Assembly (NCBI GenBank): GCA_964603935.1
Contig: CAZRWL010000015.1
Span: forward strand, 1-25,623
Direction: 5' to 3'
Origin: GWB1-37-8 sp964603935
GTDB taxonomy: Bacteria > Patescibacteriota > Microgenomatia > Levybacterales > UBA12049
Length of the DNA stretch: 25,623 nucleotides
A program made the translations under genes and the position numbers. Of the stretch, positions 1 through 6,607 are shown piece by piece (positions within the stretch are counted from its first letter, which is position 1; each line of letters begins with the position of its first letter). Under the pieces are notes generated by a model, which was given only the letters and a program-made list of their open reading frames with translations, was not told the origin of the DNA and made no database searches.

Positions 1-278
1 CAGTTTCCTCCTTTTTGGTTACGACCACTATTGTATATACTATTTATTTAGTTAAGCAAGTTATAGACTTTAAGTTTTTGCCAAACATTATAAAGCCCTT
101 AGCCTCTTCTTTGCTAATGATGTCAGTTGTTTATATTTTATCCGGCGTTTTTGCGAAGGATTTTCTATCTCTTATTTTTGTTATACTGGTAAGTGCATTA
201 GTTTATATTGTTAGTCTGTTTATTCTTTCAGGTAAAGAACTGAAAGCAGACTTAGCTAGATTTGGAATAAAAATATGA
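1..278 (+). CDS. Polysaccharide flippase-like membrane protein, C-terminal fragment
   Basis: Only the last 91 or so codons are in the window. The frame is open from base 3 to the TGA at 276-278, and the true start lies upstream. The fragment shows a short amphipathic stretch (LVKQVIDFKFLPNIIKPLAS), then two strongly hydrophobic helices separated by FAKDFLS, then a basic tail. A KPLxxSLxM-like helix start, two closing helices and a charged tail are typical of the C-terminus of oligosaccharide flippases (Wzx/MviN-like, polysaccharide biosynthesis C-terminal domain). Such proteins move lipid-linked saccharides across the cytoplasmic membrane. The stop overlaps the next glycosyltransferase start by four bases (ATGA), so the two are probably co-translated, which fits a flippase working with these transferases. 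Another polytopic membrane protein cannot be excluded from so short a fragment. Confidence 0.7.
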   Translation, partial: VSSFLVTTTIVYTIYLVKQVIDFKFLPNIIKPLASSLLMMSVVYILSGVFAKDFLSLIFVILVSALVYIVSLFILSGKELKADLARFGIKI

Positions 279-1195
279 AAAAAAATGTTTTACTCTCAGT
301 TGTTATTTCTGTTTTTAATGGAGAAAAAGAACTTGATAATTGCTTAAGGTCAGCGTCTTTTGCAGATGAAATAATAGTGGTAAATAATTCCTCAACAGAC
401 AAAACAGAAGAAATTACTAGCGAATATACAGACAAAATTTTTACAAGACCTAACAATTTCATGCTTAATGTTAACAAAAACTTTGGTTTTTCTAAGACAA
501 CAGGAGAGTGGATTTTAAGTTTGGACGCAGATGAACGCGTAACCCCGGAGCTTGCGGAGGAAATTAAATCCGAAATCCGAAAATCAAAATCAGAAACAAA
601 CGGTTATTGGATTCCCAGGAAAAATATTATTTTTGGGAAATGGATGGAGCATACAGGTTGGTATCCGGATTTCCAGCTACGCTTATTTAAACGGGGAAAA
701 GGAAAATTTCCGGAAGAACACGTTCACGAAATGATTAAAGCGCAAGGAGAAACGAAATATCTAAAAAACCATATTGTCCACTATAACTACAATACTATTT
801 CTCAATTTCTCCAGAAATTAGGAACAATTTATGCCCCTAATGAAGCAGACCAGCTAATTAGAAACGGATATAATTTGGATTGGAGGGATGCGATTCGATT
901 TCCTGTTAAGGAATTTTCAAGCCGTTTTTTTGCAAGAGAAGGCTACAGGGATGGATTTCATGGTTTAATGTTGTCTTTATTGATGGCATTTTATCATCTT
1001 GTTGTTTTTACAAATATCTGGGAGAAACAAAAATTTAAGCAAATCGACGACGGAAAATTATTAATAGACATAGAAAAAGAATTCGCTTCTTCCTCAAAAG
1101 AAATTTTCTTCTGGTTTTCAAAAGAAAGAATAAAACTTATTAAAAATCCCCTAAAACAAATCTTCCATAAAATTTTAAACAAAGTAAAGCCATGA
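275..1195 (+). CDS. Family 2 glycosyltransferase, WaaE/KdtX-like
   Basis: This predicted cytoplasmic, membrane-associated GT2 has 306 residues. The GT-A fold starts at once with VVISVFNGE (residues 9-17). The nucleotide-binding strand DEIIVVNNSSTDKT is at 31-44, and the metal-binding DAD of LSLDADERV is at 84-86. YWIPRKN (111-117), the aromatic GW-Y-P-x-FQLRLFKR block (128-140) and EEHVHE (147-152) are hallmarks of the WaaE/KdtX/LgtF-like branch, which adds hexoses to lipid-linked or core oligosaccharides. The C-terminal half (about 200-250) is amphipathic to hydrophobic and probably docks on the membrane. The start overlaps the upstream stop by four bases and the stop overlaps the next start by four. 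A heptanucleotide-periodic stretch encodes residues 98-109. A sibling of the same branch lies at 2106-2876. Sugar and acceptor are unknown. Confidence 0.9.
   Translation: MKKNVLLSVVISVFNGEKELDNCLRSASFADEIIVVNNSSTDKTEEITSEYTDKIFTRPNNFMLNVNKNFGFSKTTGEWILSLDADERVTPELAEEIKSEIRKSKSETNGYWIPRKNIIFGKWMEHTGWYPDFQLRLFKRGKGKFPEEHVHEMIKAQGETKYLKNHIVHYNYNTISQFLQKLGTIYAPNEADQLIRNGYNLDWRDAIRFPVKEFSSRFFAREGYRDGFHGLMLSLLMAFYHLVVFTNIWEKQKFKQIDDGKLLIDIEKEFASSSKEIFFWFSKERIKLIKNPLKQIFHKILNKVKP
566..600. repeat. Heptanucleotide array (five units) inside a GT2 gene
   Basis: There are five consecutive 7-base units. The first two are identical (AAATCCG), and the next three are degenerate A-rich relatives ending in AAACAAA. 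The array encodes a charged loop, residues 98-109, between the DAD helix and the YWIPRK strand. Total length is 35 bases, the same as the arrays in three other genes here. Because the encoded stretch is lysine/serine rich, part of the periodicity could simply come from codon usage, so this is the weakest array of the set. Confidence 0.45.
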
Positions 1196-2109
1196 AGCAT
1201 GTTTTTATTTCACTTCTTAACTTTAACGGCCTGAAAAATACCTTAGCATGTCTTGAGTCGTTGAGGAATATAAAAATTGATAATTTCAAATTAACCATAG
1301 TGGTAGTAAATAATTCTTCAAAAGAGGAGCTTAATTTAAGGAGCGGCTCTTTAGGGAACATTCCCCTAGCGGTTATTGAAAATAATAAAAATTTGGGGTT
1401 TTCAGGGGGACATAATGTTGGGATTAGATACAGCTTGGAAAATGGAGCGGACTATGTTGTTATTCTAAATAATGATACCTACGTTGACGGGAGCTTCTTG
1501 GGAGAGTTATTGAAAATTGCAGAAGAAGATGATGAGATTGGTATTTTATCACCCAAGATTTATTTTGCTTCGGGATTTGAGTACCATGGAGATCGTTACT
1601 CAAAAAATGAATTAGGAAAAGTTTTTTGGTATGGGGGCGGAGAAATGGATTGGGATAATGTAATAGGTAAAAATAGGGGAGTTGACTTGGTAGACAAAGG
1701 TCAGTTTGACAATATTGAAGAAATGGAAATGGCAACAGGATGCTGCATGTTGATAAAAAAAGAGGTTTTCGAAAGCATAGGATTATTTGACGAAAAATAT
1801 TTTTTGTATTATGAAGATAGCGATTTAAGTATGCGGGCAAAGAGAAAAGGTTTCAAGGTCATGTATGTTCCGAATTCTATAATTTGGCACAAAAATGCCG
1901 GATCAGCCGGAGGATCCGGATCTGCACTTCAAGACTATTATATAACTCGTAATCGTTTGCTGTTTGGATTTAGATATGCTCCAATTCGGTCAAAATTTGC
2001 GCTTTTTAGGGAGAGTTTACGAATATTCTTTAAGGGGAGGCAATGGCAGAAACGGGGAGTCTTTGATTTCTATCTTAGAACGTTGGGAAAAGGAAGTTAT
2101 AAAATATGA
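1192..2109 (+). CDS. Family 2 glycosyltransferase, WbbL/rhamnosyltransferase-like
   Basis: This 305-residue GT2 is of the type often annotated as rhamnosyltransferase or WbbL-like. Visible motifs are LLNFNGLKNTLACLESL (8-24), the strand IVVVNNSS (36-43), NKNLGFSGGHNVGI (65-78) and the NND form of the DxD motif at 93-95. The acceptor-side block is ATGCCMLIKK (181-190), GLFDEKYFLYYEDSDLSMR (197-215) and WHKNAGSAGG (232-241). The GLFDE-x-F-x-Y-x-ED-x-DL-x-R signature is characteristic of this branch. No transmembrane helix is obvious, so it should work at the cytoplasmic face on a lipid-linked acceptor. ATGA overlaps on both sides put it in the same translation-coupled operon as the two WaaE-like enzymes flanking it. 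The donor sugar cannot be told from sequence alone. Confidence 0.9.
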   Translation: MKHVFISLLNFNGLKNTLACLESLRNIKIDNFKLTIVVVNNSSKEELNLRSGSLGNIPLAVIENNKNLGFSGGHNVGIRYSLENGADYVVILNNDTYVDGSFLGELLKIAEEDDEIGILSPKIYFASGFEYHGDRYSKNELGKVFWYGGGEMDWDNVIGKNRGVDLVDKGQFDNIEEMEMATGCCMLIKKEVFESIGLFDEKYFLYYEDSDLSMRAKRKGFKVMYVPNSIIWHKNAGSAGGSGSALQDYYITRNRLLFGFRYAPIRSKFALFRESLRIFFKGRQWQKRGVFDFYLRTLGKGSYKI

Positions 2110-2876
2110 TCAAAATTTCGGCAATTGTTATTGCGAAAAATGCAGAAGATTTGATTGCGGATTGTCTTGATTCGTTGTCTTTTTGCGATGAAATTATTGT
2201 TGTCGATAATGCCTCTTCTGACAGAACAGTTGAAATAGCAAGGAAAATGAATGCGAAAGTTTGCGAATTAAGCGCTAATGATTTTTCCGAACTGAGAAAT
2301 TTTGGTTTAAAAAAAGCAACCAATGATTGGGTTTTATATGTTGATGCCGATGAGCGCGTTGACAATAATCTAAGAGCTGCAATTATCCATTTAACTAAAG
2401 ACAGCGGCCGCGCGCAACAGTTAAATGCCTACTTTTTAAAAAGGAAAAATTTTTATCTCGGTAATCATGAATGGCCGCATATAGAAAGATTAGAGAGGTT
2501 CTTTAAAAAAACCACATTGAAAGAGTGGCGGGGAAAACTTCATGAGACTGCGGTTTTTGAAGGTAAAATTGGGGAGCTTGATGGCTATCTTCTTCACTAT
2601 ACCCATAGCGATCTTTCGTCGATGGTGAAGAAAACTATTGAATGGTCGAAAGTAGAAGCTGAGCTTCGATATGATGCAGGTCATCCAAAAATGTCGTGGT
2701 GGAGATTTCCCCGAGTTATGCTGACTGCTTTTTTTGATTCATACATCAAGCAGGGCGGATGGAAAGTTGGGGCAGTAGGGCTAATTGAAGGTATGTATCA
2801 ATCATTCAGCATATTTATTACTTATGCGAGGCTTTGGGAAATGCAAGAAAAATTTAAAGTGAAAAATGATAAATGA
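2106..2876 (+). CDS. Family 2 glycosyltransferase, WaaE/KdtX-like (second copy)
   Basis: This 256-residue GT2 belongs to the same branch as the gene at 275-1195. It starts with ISAIVIAKNAEDLIADCLDS. The nucleotide-binding strand is CDEIIVVDNASSDRTVEIA (27-45). The DAD metal motif lies in LYVDADERVD, at 80-82. LKRKNFYLG, the H-E-WPHIERLERFFKK block and KLHETA match the family's acceptor region, but the GW-x-PD form of the sibling is replaced by WPHIERLER. The C-terminus is hydrophobic with aromatic residues and probably membrane-attached. It overlaps the previous gene by four bases and the next by eleven. An interrupted palindrome with a GC-rich core encodes residues 95-108, the same loop that carries the heptamer stretch in the sibling. 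Confidence 0.9.
   Translation: MIKISAIVIAKNAEDLIADCLDSLSFCDEIIVVDNASSDRTVEIARKMNAKVCELSANDFSELRNFGLKKATNDWVLYVDADERVDNNLRAAIIHLTKDSGRAQQLNAYFLKRKNFYLGNHEWPHIERLERFFKKTTLKEWRGKLHETAVFEGKIGELDGYLLHYTHSDLSSMVKKTIEWSKVEAELRYDAGHPKMSWWRFPRVMLTAFFDSYIKQGGWKVGAVGLIEGMYQSFSIFITYARLWEMQEKFKVKNDK
2388..2427. repeat. 40-bp interrupted palindrome with GC-rich core, inside a GT2 gene
   Basis: Nine-base arms CATTTAACT (2388-2396) and AGTTAAATG (2419-2427) are perfect inverted repeats. The core contains the 8-base palindrome GCGGCCGC (2404-2411), centred on exactly the same axis. The core and its right flank (2402-2416) are almost entirely G and C, in sharp contrast with the AT-rich surroundings. The element is read in frame as a loop in the GT2 protein. 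Confidence 0.6.
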
Positions 2877-4014
2877 TAAATTAAGGAAATTCCTATACAG
2901 TTTTCTCTGTATGGTATTTTTACTAATTATTGTTGCACAGCCTGTATGGGTTCTGTATCAGAGGAAAGGAACCTTTTTGTCTTCGGGATATTCAAAAATG
3001 TACAATCGCTTAGAATCTTTGTATTACTCATCTCAATATGTGAAGAAAAAAAATCCGGGCATTATACCGGATGATACTTTTGAAGCATTTGTTGGAGGAG
3101 CGTTTTTACGAGGATTTAACCCTATCAACATTGTGCATGAGCATCCTCCCTTGGGAAGGTATATTATTGCTTTGTCAATTTTACTTTTCGATAATGCGAG
3201 CACCCTTATTTTGTCTCTATTAGTGCTTTCTCTTACAGCATGTTTTTTAATTGCGAAAATAGTAATTAAAAATTCGTTGTTAGCCCTGATTCCTATCGCA
3301 ATTTTTTCAAATGACCCATTGTTTATTAGCAAGCTTCAATATTCGCCGTTACTTGAGGCAATTCAATTGCCCTTTATCCTATTAAGTCTGTATTTTTTTA
3401 TCAGAGGAATAAAAAGTGAAAAAAGCTTCCGATGGTTTGCTTTAACTTCTTTAATGGTGGGATTTGTAATAAGTATTCGTTTTTTTATTTTGGGAATGAC
3501 CTTATTTTGTGCTATGTTTATGTACTTTATAATAAGAAAAAGATTTAATAAGCAGTTAATTTACTTTACGATATCAACACCAATATCTCTGATAGTTTTA
3601 TTTGCCTCATATGCAAAAACCATACTGGACGGATATTCTTTATGGCAAATTTTAGGAGTTCAGAAATACTTGCTTTACTATCATCAAACTAAGCTTGAGA
3701 ATTCTTTGTCATTTTGGGATTTGATACTGTTTAATAGATGGCATACTTGGTGGGGAGATAGAGGTGTTATTCGAGATAGCACATGGTTTATTGCCTGGCC
3801 AATCGCAATGTTTTCGGCATTTAGTTGTTTGATAGCATCGCTTGCGAAGAGAATGCACATGAATGAAGGGGAAAAATTTCTATTTATTTGGGTGATAATT
3901 TATTGTGGGCTTCTTTCCGTTGGAAATTCAACAACCAGATATTTTTTGCCGCTTGTACCGATACTATATATACTTATGATCTCATTCTTGACGCGCATTG
4001 TTTATGAAAGATAA
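2866..4014 (+). CDS. PMT-like polytopic membrane glycosyltransferase (GT-C type)
   Basis: This 382-residue protein has an N-terminal signal-anchor-like helix (about 9-31), a polar loop to about residue 96, then roughly nine or ten more hydrophobic helices. The first extracellular loop holds IIPDDTFEAFVGG (66-78) and NIVHEHPPLGRYI (88-100). An acidic pair followed by an H-x-HPPL block is the hallmark of protein-mannosyltransferase-type (GT39/PMT_2) enzymes, which use polyprenyl-phosphate sugars outside the membrane. WHTWWGDRGV in a later loop is aromatic-rich and could line an acceptor site. It is shorter than typical PMTs and lacks a C-terminal soluble domain. It overlaps the upstream gene by eleven bases and the YfhO gene downstream by eleven, suggesting coupled production. 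The exact family is uncertain. Confidence 0.75.
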   Translation: MINDKLRKFLYSFLCMVFLLIIVAQPVWVLYQRKGTFLSSGYSKMYNRLESLYYSSQYVKKKNPGIIPDDTFEAFVGGAFLRGFNPINIVHEHPPLGRYIIALSILLFDNASTLILSLLVLSLTACFLIAKIVIKNSLLALIPIAIFSNDPLFISKLQYSPLLEAIQLPFILLSLYFFIRGIKSEKSFRWFALTSLMVGFVISIRFFILGMTLFCAMFMYFIIRKRFNKQLIYFTISTPISLIVLFASYAKTILDGYSLWQILGVQKYLLYYHQTKLENSLSFWDLILFNRWHTWWGDRGVIRDSTWFIAWPIAMFSAFSCLIASLAKRMHMNEGEKFLFIWVIIYCGLLSVGNSTTRYFLPLVPILYILMISFLTRIVYER

Positions 4015-6346
4015 AAGCCTAAATTTTTGGTCGGTAGTTTTTATATTCACAGTCTGGTTCATTTTTGCATATCCGTATTTTTTAAAGGATAAAGTTCCTT
4101 TCCCTTCCAACTATCAAGTAAATAATTTTGCTCCATGGAGCACTAACAGCAAGTTTTGGGGTCCTGTAAAAAACAGCGCTATGCCGGACATTATTACGCA
4201 GATATATCCGTGGAGGCATTTGGCAATTGAAATATGGAAGACAGGACAGGTGCCGTTGTGGAACCCGTATAGTTTTTCTGGTAATCCTCTTTTGGCAAAT
4301 TACCAATCGGCCGTACTTTCTCCTTTTAATATTCTTTTTTTAATTCTCCCTTTCGTAGATGGATGGAGCATTCTTGTCCTATTGCAGTCACTACTCGCAG
4401 GTCTATTTATGTATTTACTTGTAAGGAGTTTGAAGGTAAGTCAGGCGGGAAGCCTAGTCTCTTCTATTTCCTTTATGTTTTGCGGCTTTATTACTACATG
4501 GATGGGCTATTCGACCTTAGGATATGCTATCTTATTTCTTCCGTTTTCTCTTTTTTGTATAGAAAAATATTTAGAAACAAACAGAAGTATTTTTTTACTC
4601 TTACTATCTTTAACCTTGCCTTTATCTTTTTTTAGCGGGCATTTTCAAATAAGTCTTTATTTTCTGATTGGGATTATAAGTTATATTGTTTATAAGTTTA
4701 TTGTAACCAAAAATATACTTAATACTCTATGCTTAATGCTCTATGCTTTTTTCGGTTTGCTCCTGGTCATGCCGCAAGTTCTGCCATCAATAGAGCTGTA
4801 TTTTGAGTCTTTCAGAAGTTCATTTTTTCAGACAGGAGGCATTCCTATAGAATACTTACCTTCATTTTTGGCGCCTGATTTCTTTGGAAATCCGGTTACT
4901 AGAAATACCTGGTTTGGGCATTATGCTGAGTGGAATGCCTATATTGGACTCTTGCCTTTAATGCTAGCTATCTACAGTTTACTGAAGATAAAAAAACCTC
5001 AAATACTTTTTTTGTTCATTTTTGGATTGTCGTCTTTTATTTTAGCAACAAATAATCCAATTTCCGTATTTGTTCAAAATCTGCACATGCCGGTTTTATC
5101 AACAGCTTCCATTAATAGAATTATTATTTTGTTCAGTTTCTCTTTTGCTGCTCTTGCGGGATTAGGTCTAGATCAACTTCTTTTAGATATTAAAAAAACA
5201 AATAAAAAGAAAGTTTTTGCATGGTTTGGCTCTTTTGGTCTTGTTTTTGCTGCCTTATGGGGGACGGTTATGCTAGGGTTGTTTATTCCGGCAGATAAAC
5301 TCACCATTGTAAAACAAAACTTAATTTTACCAACAATCTTATTTTTAGCAGTGGTTGCTTTAGTTCTTTTTACAATAATGTTTAAGAAAATGAAATATAG
5401 CGGAGCGCTGTATATTTTTTTATCTTTGGGACTTGTAGTTTTGGCTGCATTTGACATGCTTAGATTTACTACTAAGTGGATGCCGTTTGACCCTAAGAAT
5501 CTTGTTTTTCCATCATTTTCAACGACAGAGGCGTTTTCGAAAATCTCCGGGTTTGATAGGGTTTTTGGAAATCTTGGGGGAGAAGCCACTATGTATTACG
5601 GTTTGCCTTCTGTCGAAGGATACGATGCATTATACAACAAAAGATACGGACAATTTATAGGTTACATTGCAAATGAAGAATTTATAGAATCTAACTGGTC
5701 AGTTGTTCTTTTTCCTAAAAATTCCAAAAATACTCTCAAAGCGATTAACTTATTGAATATAAAATATATTGCTCATAAGTTGTCGGATAACGGAGCCTCA
5801 TGGACTTTTCCTTATTGGACATATCCAAAGGAGCAGTTCAATGTAATTTACAAAGATAACTATTACAGGTTTTATCAAAATAACAATGTTTTTCCCCATG
5901 CTTTTCTGGTTGGAAGATACAGGGTTATTAAAGATGAAAAACAAATTCTTAAGACAATATTCAGTGATGATTTTAATCCAAGAACTGAAATTATTTTGGA
6001 AGATGATCCTAAAATTCTTAAAACAAGCGGAAATATTGGGAATGCTAAGATTATTAATTATAGCCCAAATAACATGAAAATTTCAATCGACTCAAAGAGC
6101 AGCGGTTTATTATTATTAATGGATAATTACGACAAAGGTTGGAAGGCGAGTGTGGATGGAAAAAGTGTTCCAATTCTTCGGGCAAATTATACTTTTAGAG
6201 CAATAGCTGTTGATAAAGGCAGACATAATGTTAAATTTTGGTATGATCCATGGGGCTTTAAACTGGGAGTATATCTGGCAATGGGAGGCTTAGTTGGAAT
6301 CTTAGTTACGATTTTGATTTCCAGAATATCAAGTCGTTCAGAGTAA
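4004..6346 (+). CDS. YfhO-family membrane protein (putative GT-C glycosyltransferase)
   Basis: I chose the ATG at 4004 over an in-frame TTG six bases upstream, giving 780 residues. After the first helix (about 8-26), the first outside loop carries the family hallmark WNPYSFSGNPLLAN (86-99), preceded by QIYPWRHLA. A long multi-helix core follows, with GHFQISLYFLIG, FLAPDFFGNPVTRN and VFVQNLHMPVLST. An extracytoplasmic domain contains VEGYDALYNKRYG and, near residues 707-731, DNYDKGWKASVDG and RANYTF. A final helix spans about 752-772. In Bacillus, YfhO is known as the transferase of a CsbB/GtcA/YfhO set that glycosylates lipoteichoic acid from an undecaprenyl-phosphate sugar. A similar role outside the membrane is inferred here. 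The 3' end overlaps the antisense DUF5652 gene by 41 bases. Relatives lie at 7672-9930 and 18525-21014. Confidence 0.88.
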   Translation: MKDKSLNFWSVVFIFTVWFIFAYPYFLKDKVPFPSNYQVNNFAPWSTNSKFWGPVKNSAMPDIITQIYPWRHLAIEIWKTGQVPLWNPYSFSGNPLLANYQSAVLSPFNILFLILPFVDGWSILVLLQSLLAGLFMYLLVRSLKVSQAGSLVSSISFMFCGFITTWMGYSTLGYAILFLPFSLFCIEKYLETNRSIFLLLLSLTLPLSFFSGHFQISLYFLIGIISYIVYKFIVTKNILNTLCLMLYAFFGLLLVMPQVLPSIELYFESFRSSFFQTGGIPIEYLPSFLAPDFFGNPVTRNTWFGHYAEWNAYIGLLPLMLAIYSLLKIKKPQILFLFIFGLSSFILATNNPISVFVQNLHMPVLSTASINRIIILFSFSFAALAGLGLDQLLLDIKKTNKKKVFAWFGSFGLVFAALWGTVMLGLFIPADKLTIVKQNLILPTILFLAVVALVLFTIMFKKMKYSGALYIFLSLGLVVLAAFDMLRFTTKWMPFDPKNLVFPSFSTTEAFSKISGFDRVFGNLGGEATMYYGLPSVEGYDALYNKRYGQFIGYIANEEFIESNWSVVLFPKNSKNTLKAINLLNIKYIAHKLSDNGASWTFPYWTYPKEQFNVIYKDNYYRFYQNNNVFPHAFLVGRYRVIKDEKQILKTIFSDDFNPRTEIILEDDPKILKTSGNIGNAKIINYSPNNMKISIDSKSSGLLLLMDNYDKGWKASVDGKSVPILRANYTFRAIAVDKGRHNVKFWYDPWGFKLGVYLAMGGLVGILVTILISRISSRSE
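4714..4748. repeat. Heptanucleotide array (five units) inside a YfhO gene
   Basis: There are five 7-base units of consensus WATRCTY, for example AATACTC and TATGCTT. Seen as 14-base pairs, 4718-4731 and 4732-4745 match at 13 of 14 positions. On the other strand the units read RAGYATN, which matches the array in the last gene of the window (AAGTATC/AAGTATT). It encodes residues 237-249 (NILNTLCLMLYAF), at the entry of a membrane helix. Confidence 0.65.
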
Positions 6347-6542
6347 GCCTTTTTGTAGCAAAACGGAAAAGATAAATAATTTCCAGAATTCCTATGGTAT
6401 TCACAACCAGTATCGCAATAAACCAATTTCTTTGACTATTTTTCGCGGCATTCCACATAGCAAGTCCTTTCCACACAATAGACCAAGCCAATAAAAGGTA
6501 TTGCGCAAGGGGAGAAATTGCCGGAAGCGCAGATAAATCCAT
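6306..6542 (-). CDS. DUF5652-like small membrane protein
   Basis: This 78-residue protein is encoded against the surrounding genes. It has two hydrophobic helices, around residues 10-30 (LAQYLLLAWSIVWKGLAMW) and 41-59 (WFIAILVVNTIGILEIIYL). They are joined by a short polar turn, NAAKNSQRN, and followed by a basic tail. The W-KG-A-W-x-AA-x-N-x-Q-x-x-WFI and NT-x-GILEI-Y pattern is the signature I associate with DUF5652, common in Patescibacteria and of unknown function. The 3' end overlaps the last 41 bases of the YfhO gene on the other strand. The start ATG faces the start of the GT4 gene across 65 bases, and both have plausible -35/-10 elements there. The conserved family pattern is why I accept this reading over competing frames. 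Confidence 0.82.
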   Translation of the reverse strand: MDLSALPAISPLAQYLLLAWSIVWKGLAMWNAAKNSQRNWFIAILVVNTIGILEIIYLFRFATKRLTLNDLIFWKSKS

Positions 6543-6550
6543 ACATCAAT

Positions 6551-6579
6551 ACAATAGCATAGCAATTTAAGCTTTGCAA
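6551..6579 (-). promoter_or_regulatory. Putative promoter for the DUF5652 gene
   Basis: On the minus strand a -35-like TTGCAA (6574-6579) is followed after 17 bases by a -10-like TATTGT (6551-6556). The start codon begins eight bases beyond the -10, so transcription would start at or almost at the ATG and give a leaderless mRNA. Each hexamer matches the sigma-70 consensus at four of six positions. No Shine-Dalgarno sequence is visible. Confidence 0.45.
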
Positions 6580-6601
6580 GTAGGTCAGAAGTTGGTAAAA
6601 T
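6574..6601 (+). promoter_or_regulatory. Putative promoter for operon C (GT4 onward)
   Basis: The same TTGCAA (6574-6579), which is self-complementary, is followed on the plus strand after 16 bases by TAAAAT (6596-6601), matching five of six -10 bases. TGG directly before it forms an extended -10. The GT4 ATG at 6608 lies six bases past the -10, where the transcript would begin, so the mRNA would be leaderless. This is probably the main promoter of the eight-gene run that follows. Confidence 0.5.
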
Positions 6602-6607
6602 AAGTTA

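Noticed and set aside
1460..1840. 126-codon minus-strand open frame
   Set aside because: It lies entirely opposite a well-supported GT2 gene and has no family motif, so it is a shadow frame.
3998..4003. TTG start two codons upstream of the YfhO ATG
   Set aside because: The ATG at 4004 gives the normal family N-terminus and an eleven-base overlap like the preceding gene pair. No ribosome site favours the TTG.
5173..5589. 138-codon minus-strand open frame
   Set aside because: It is antisense to the YfhO gene and rich in K, P and T with no recognisable domain. It arises from the T-rich codons of membrane segments.
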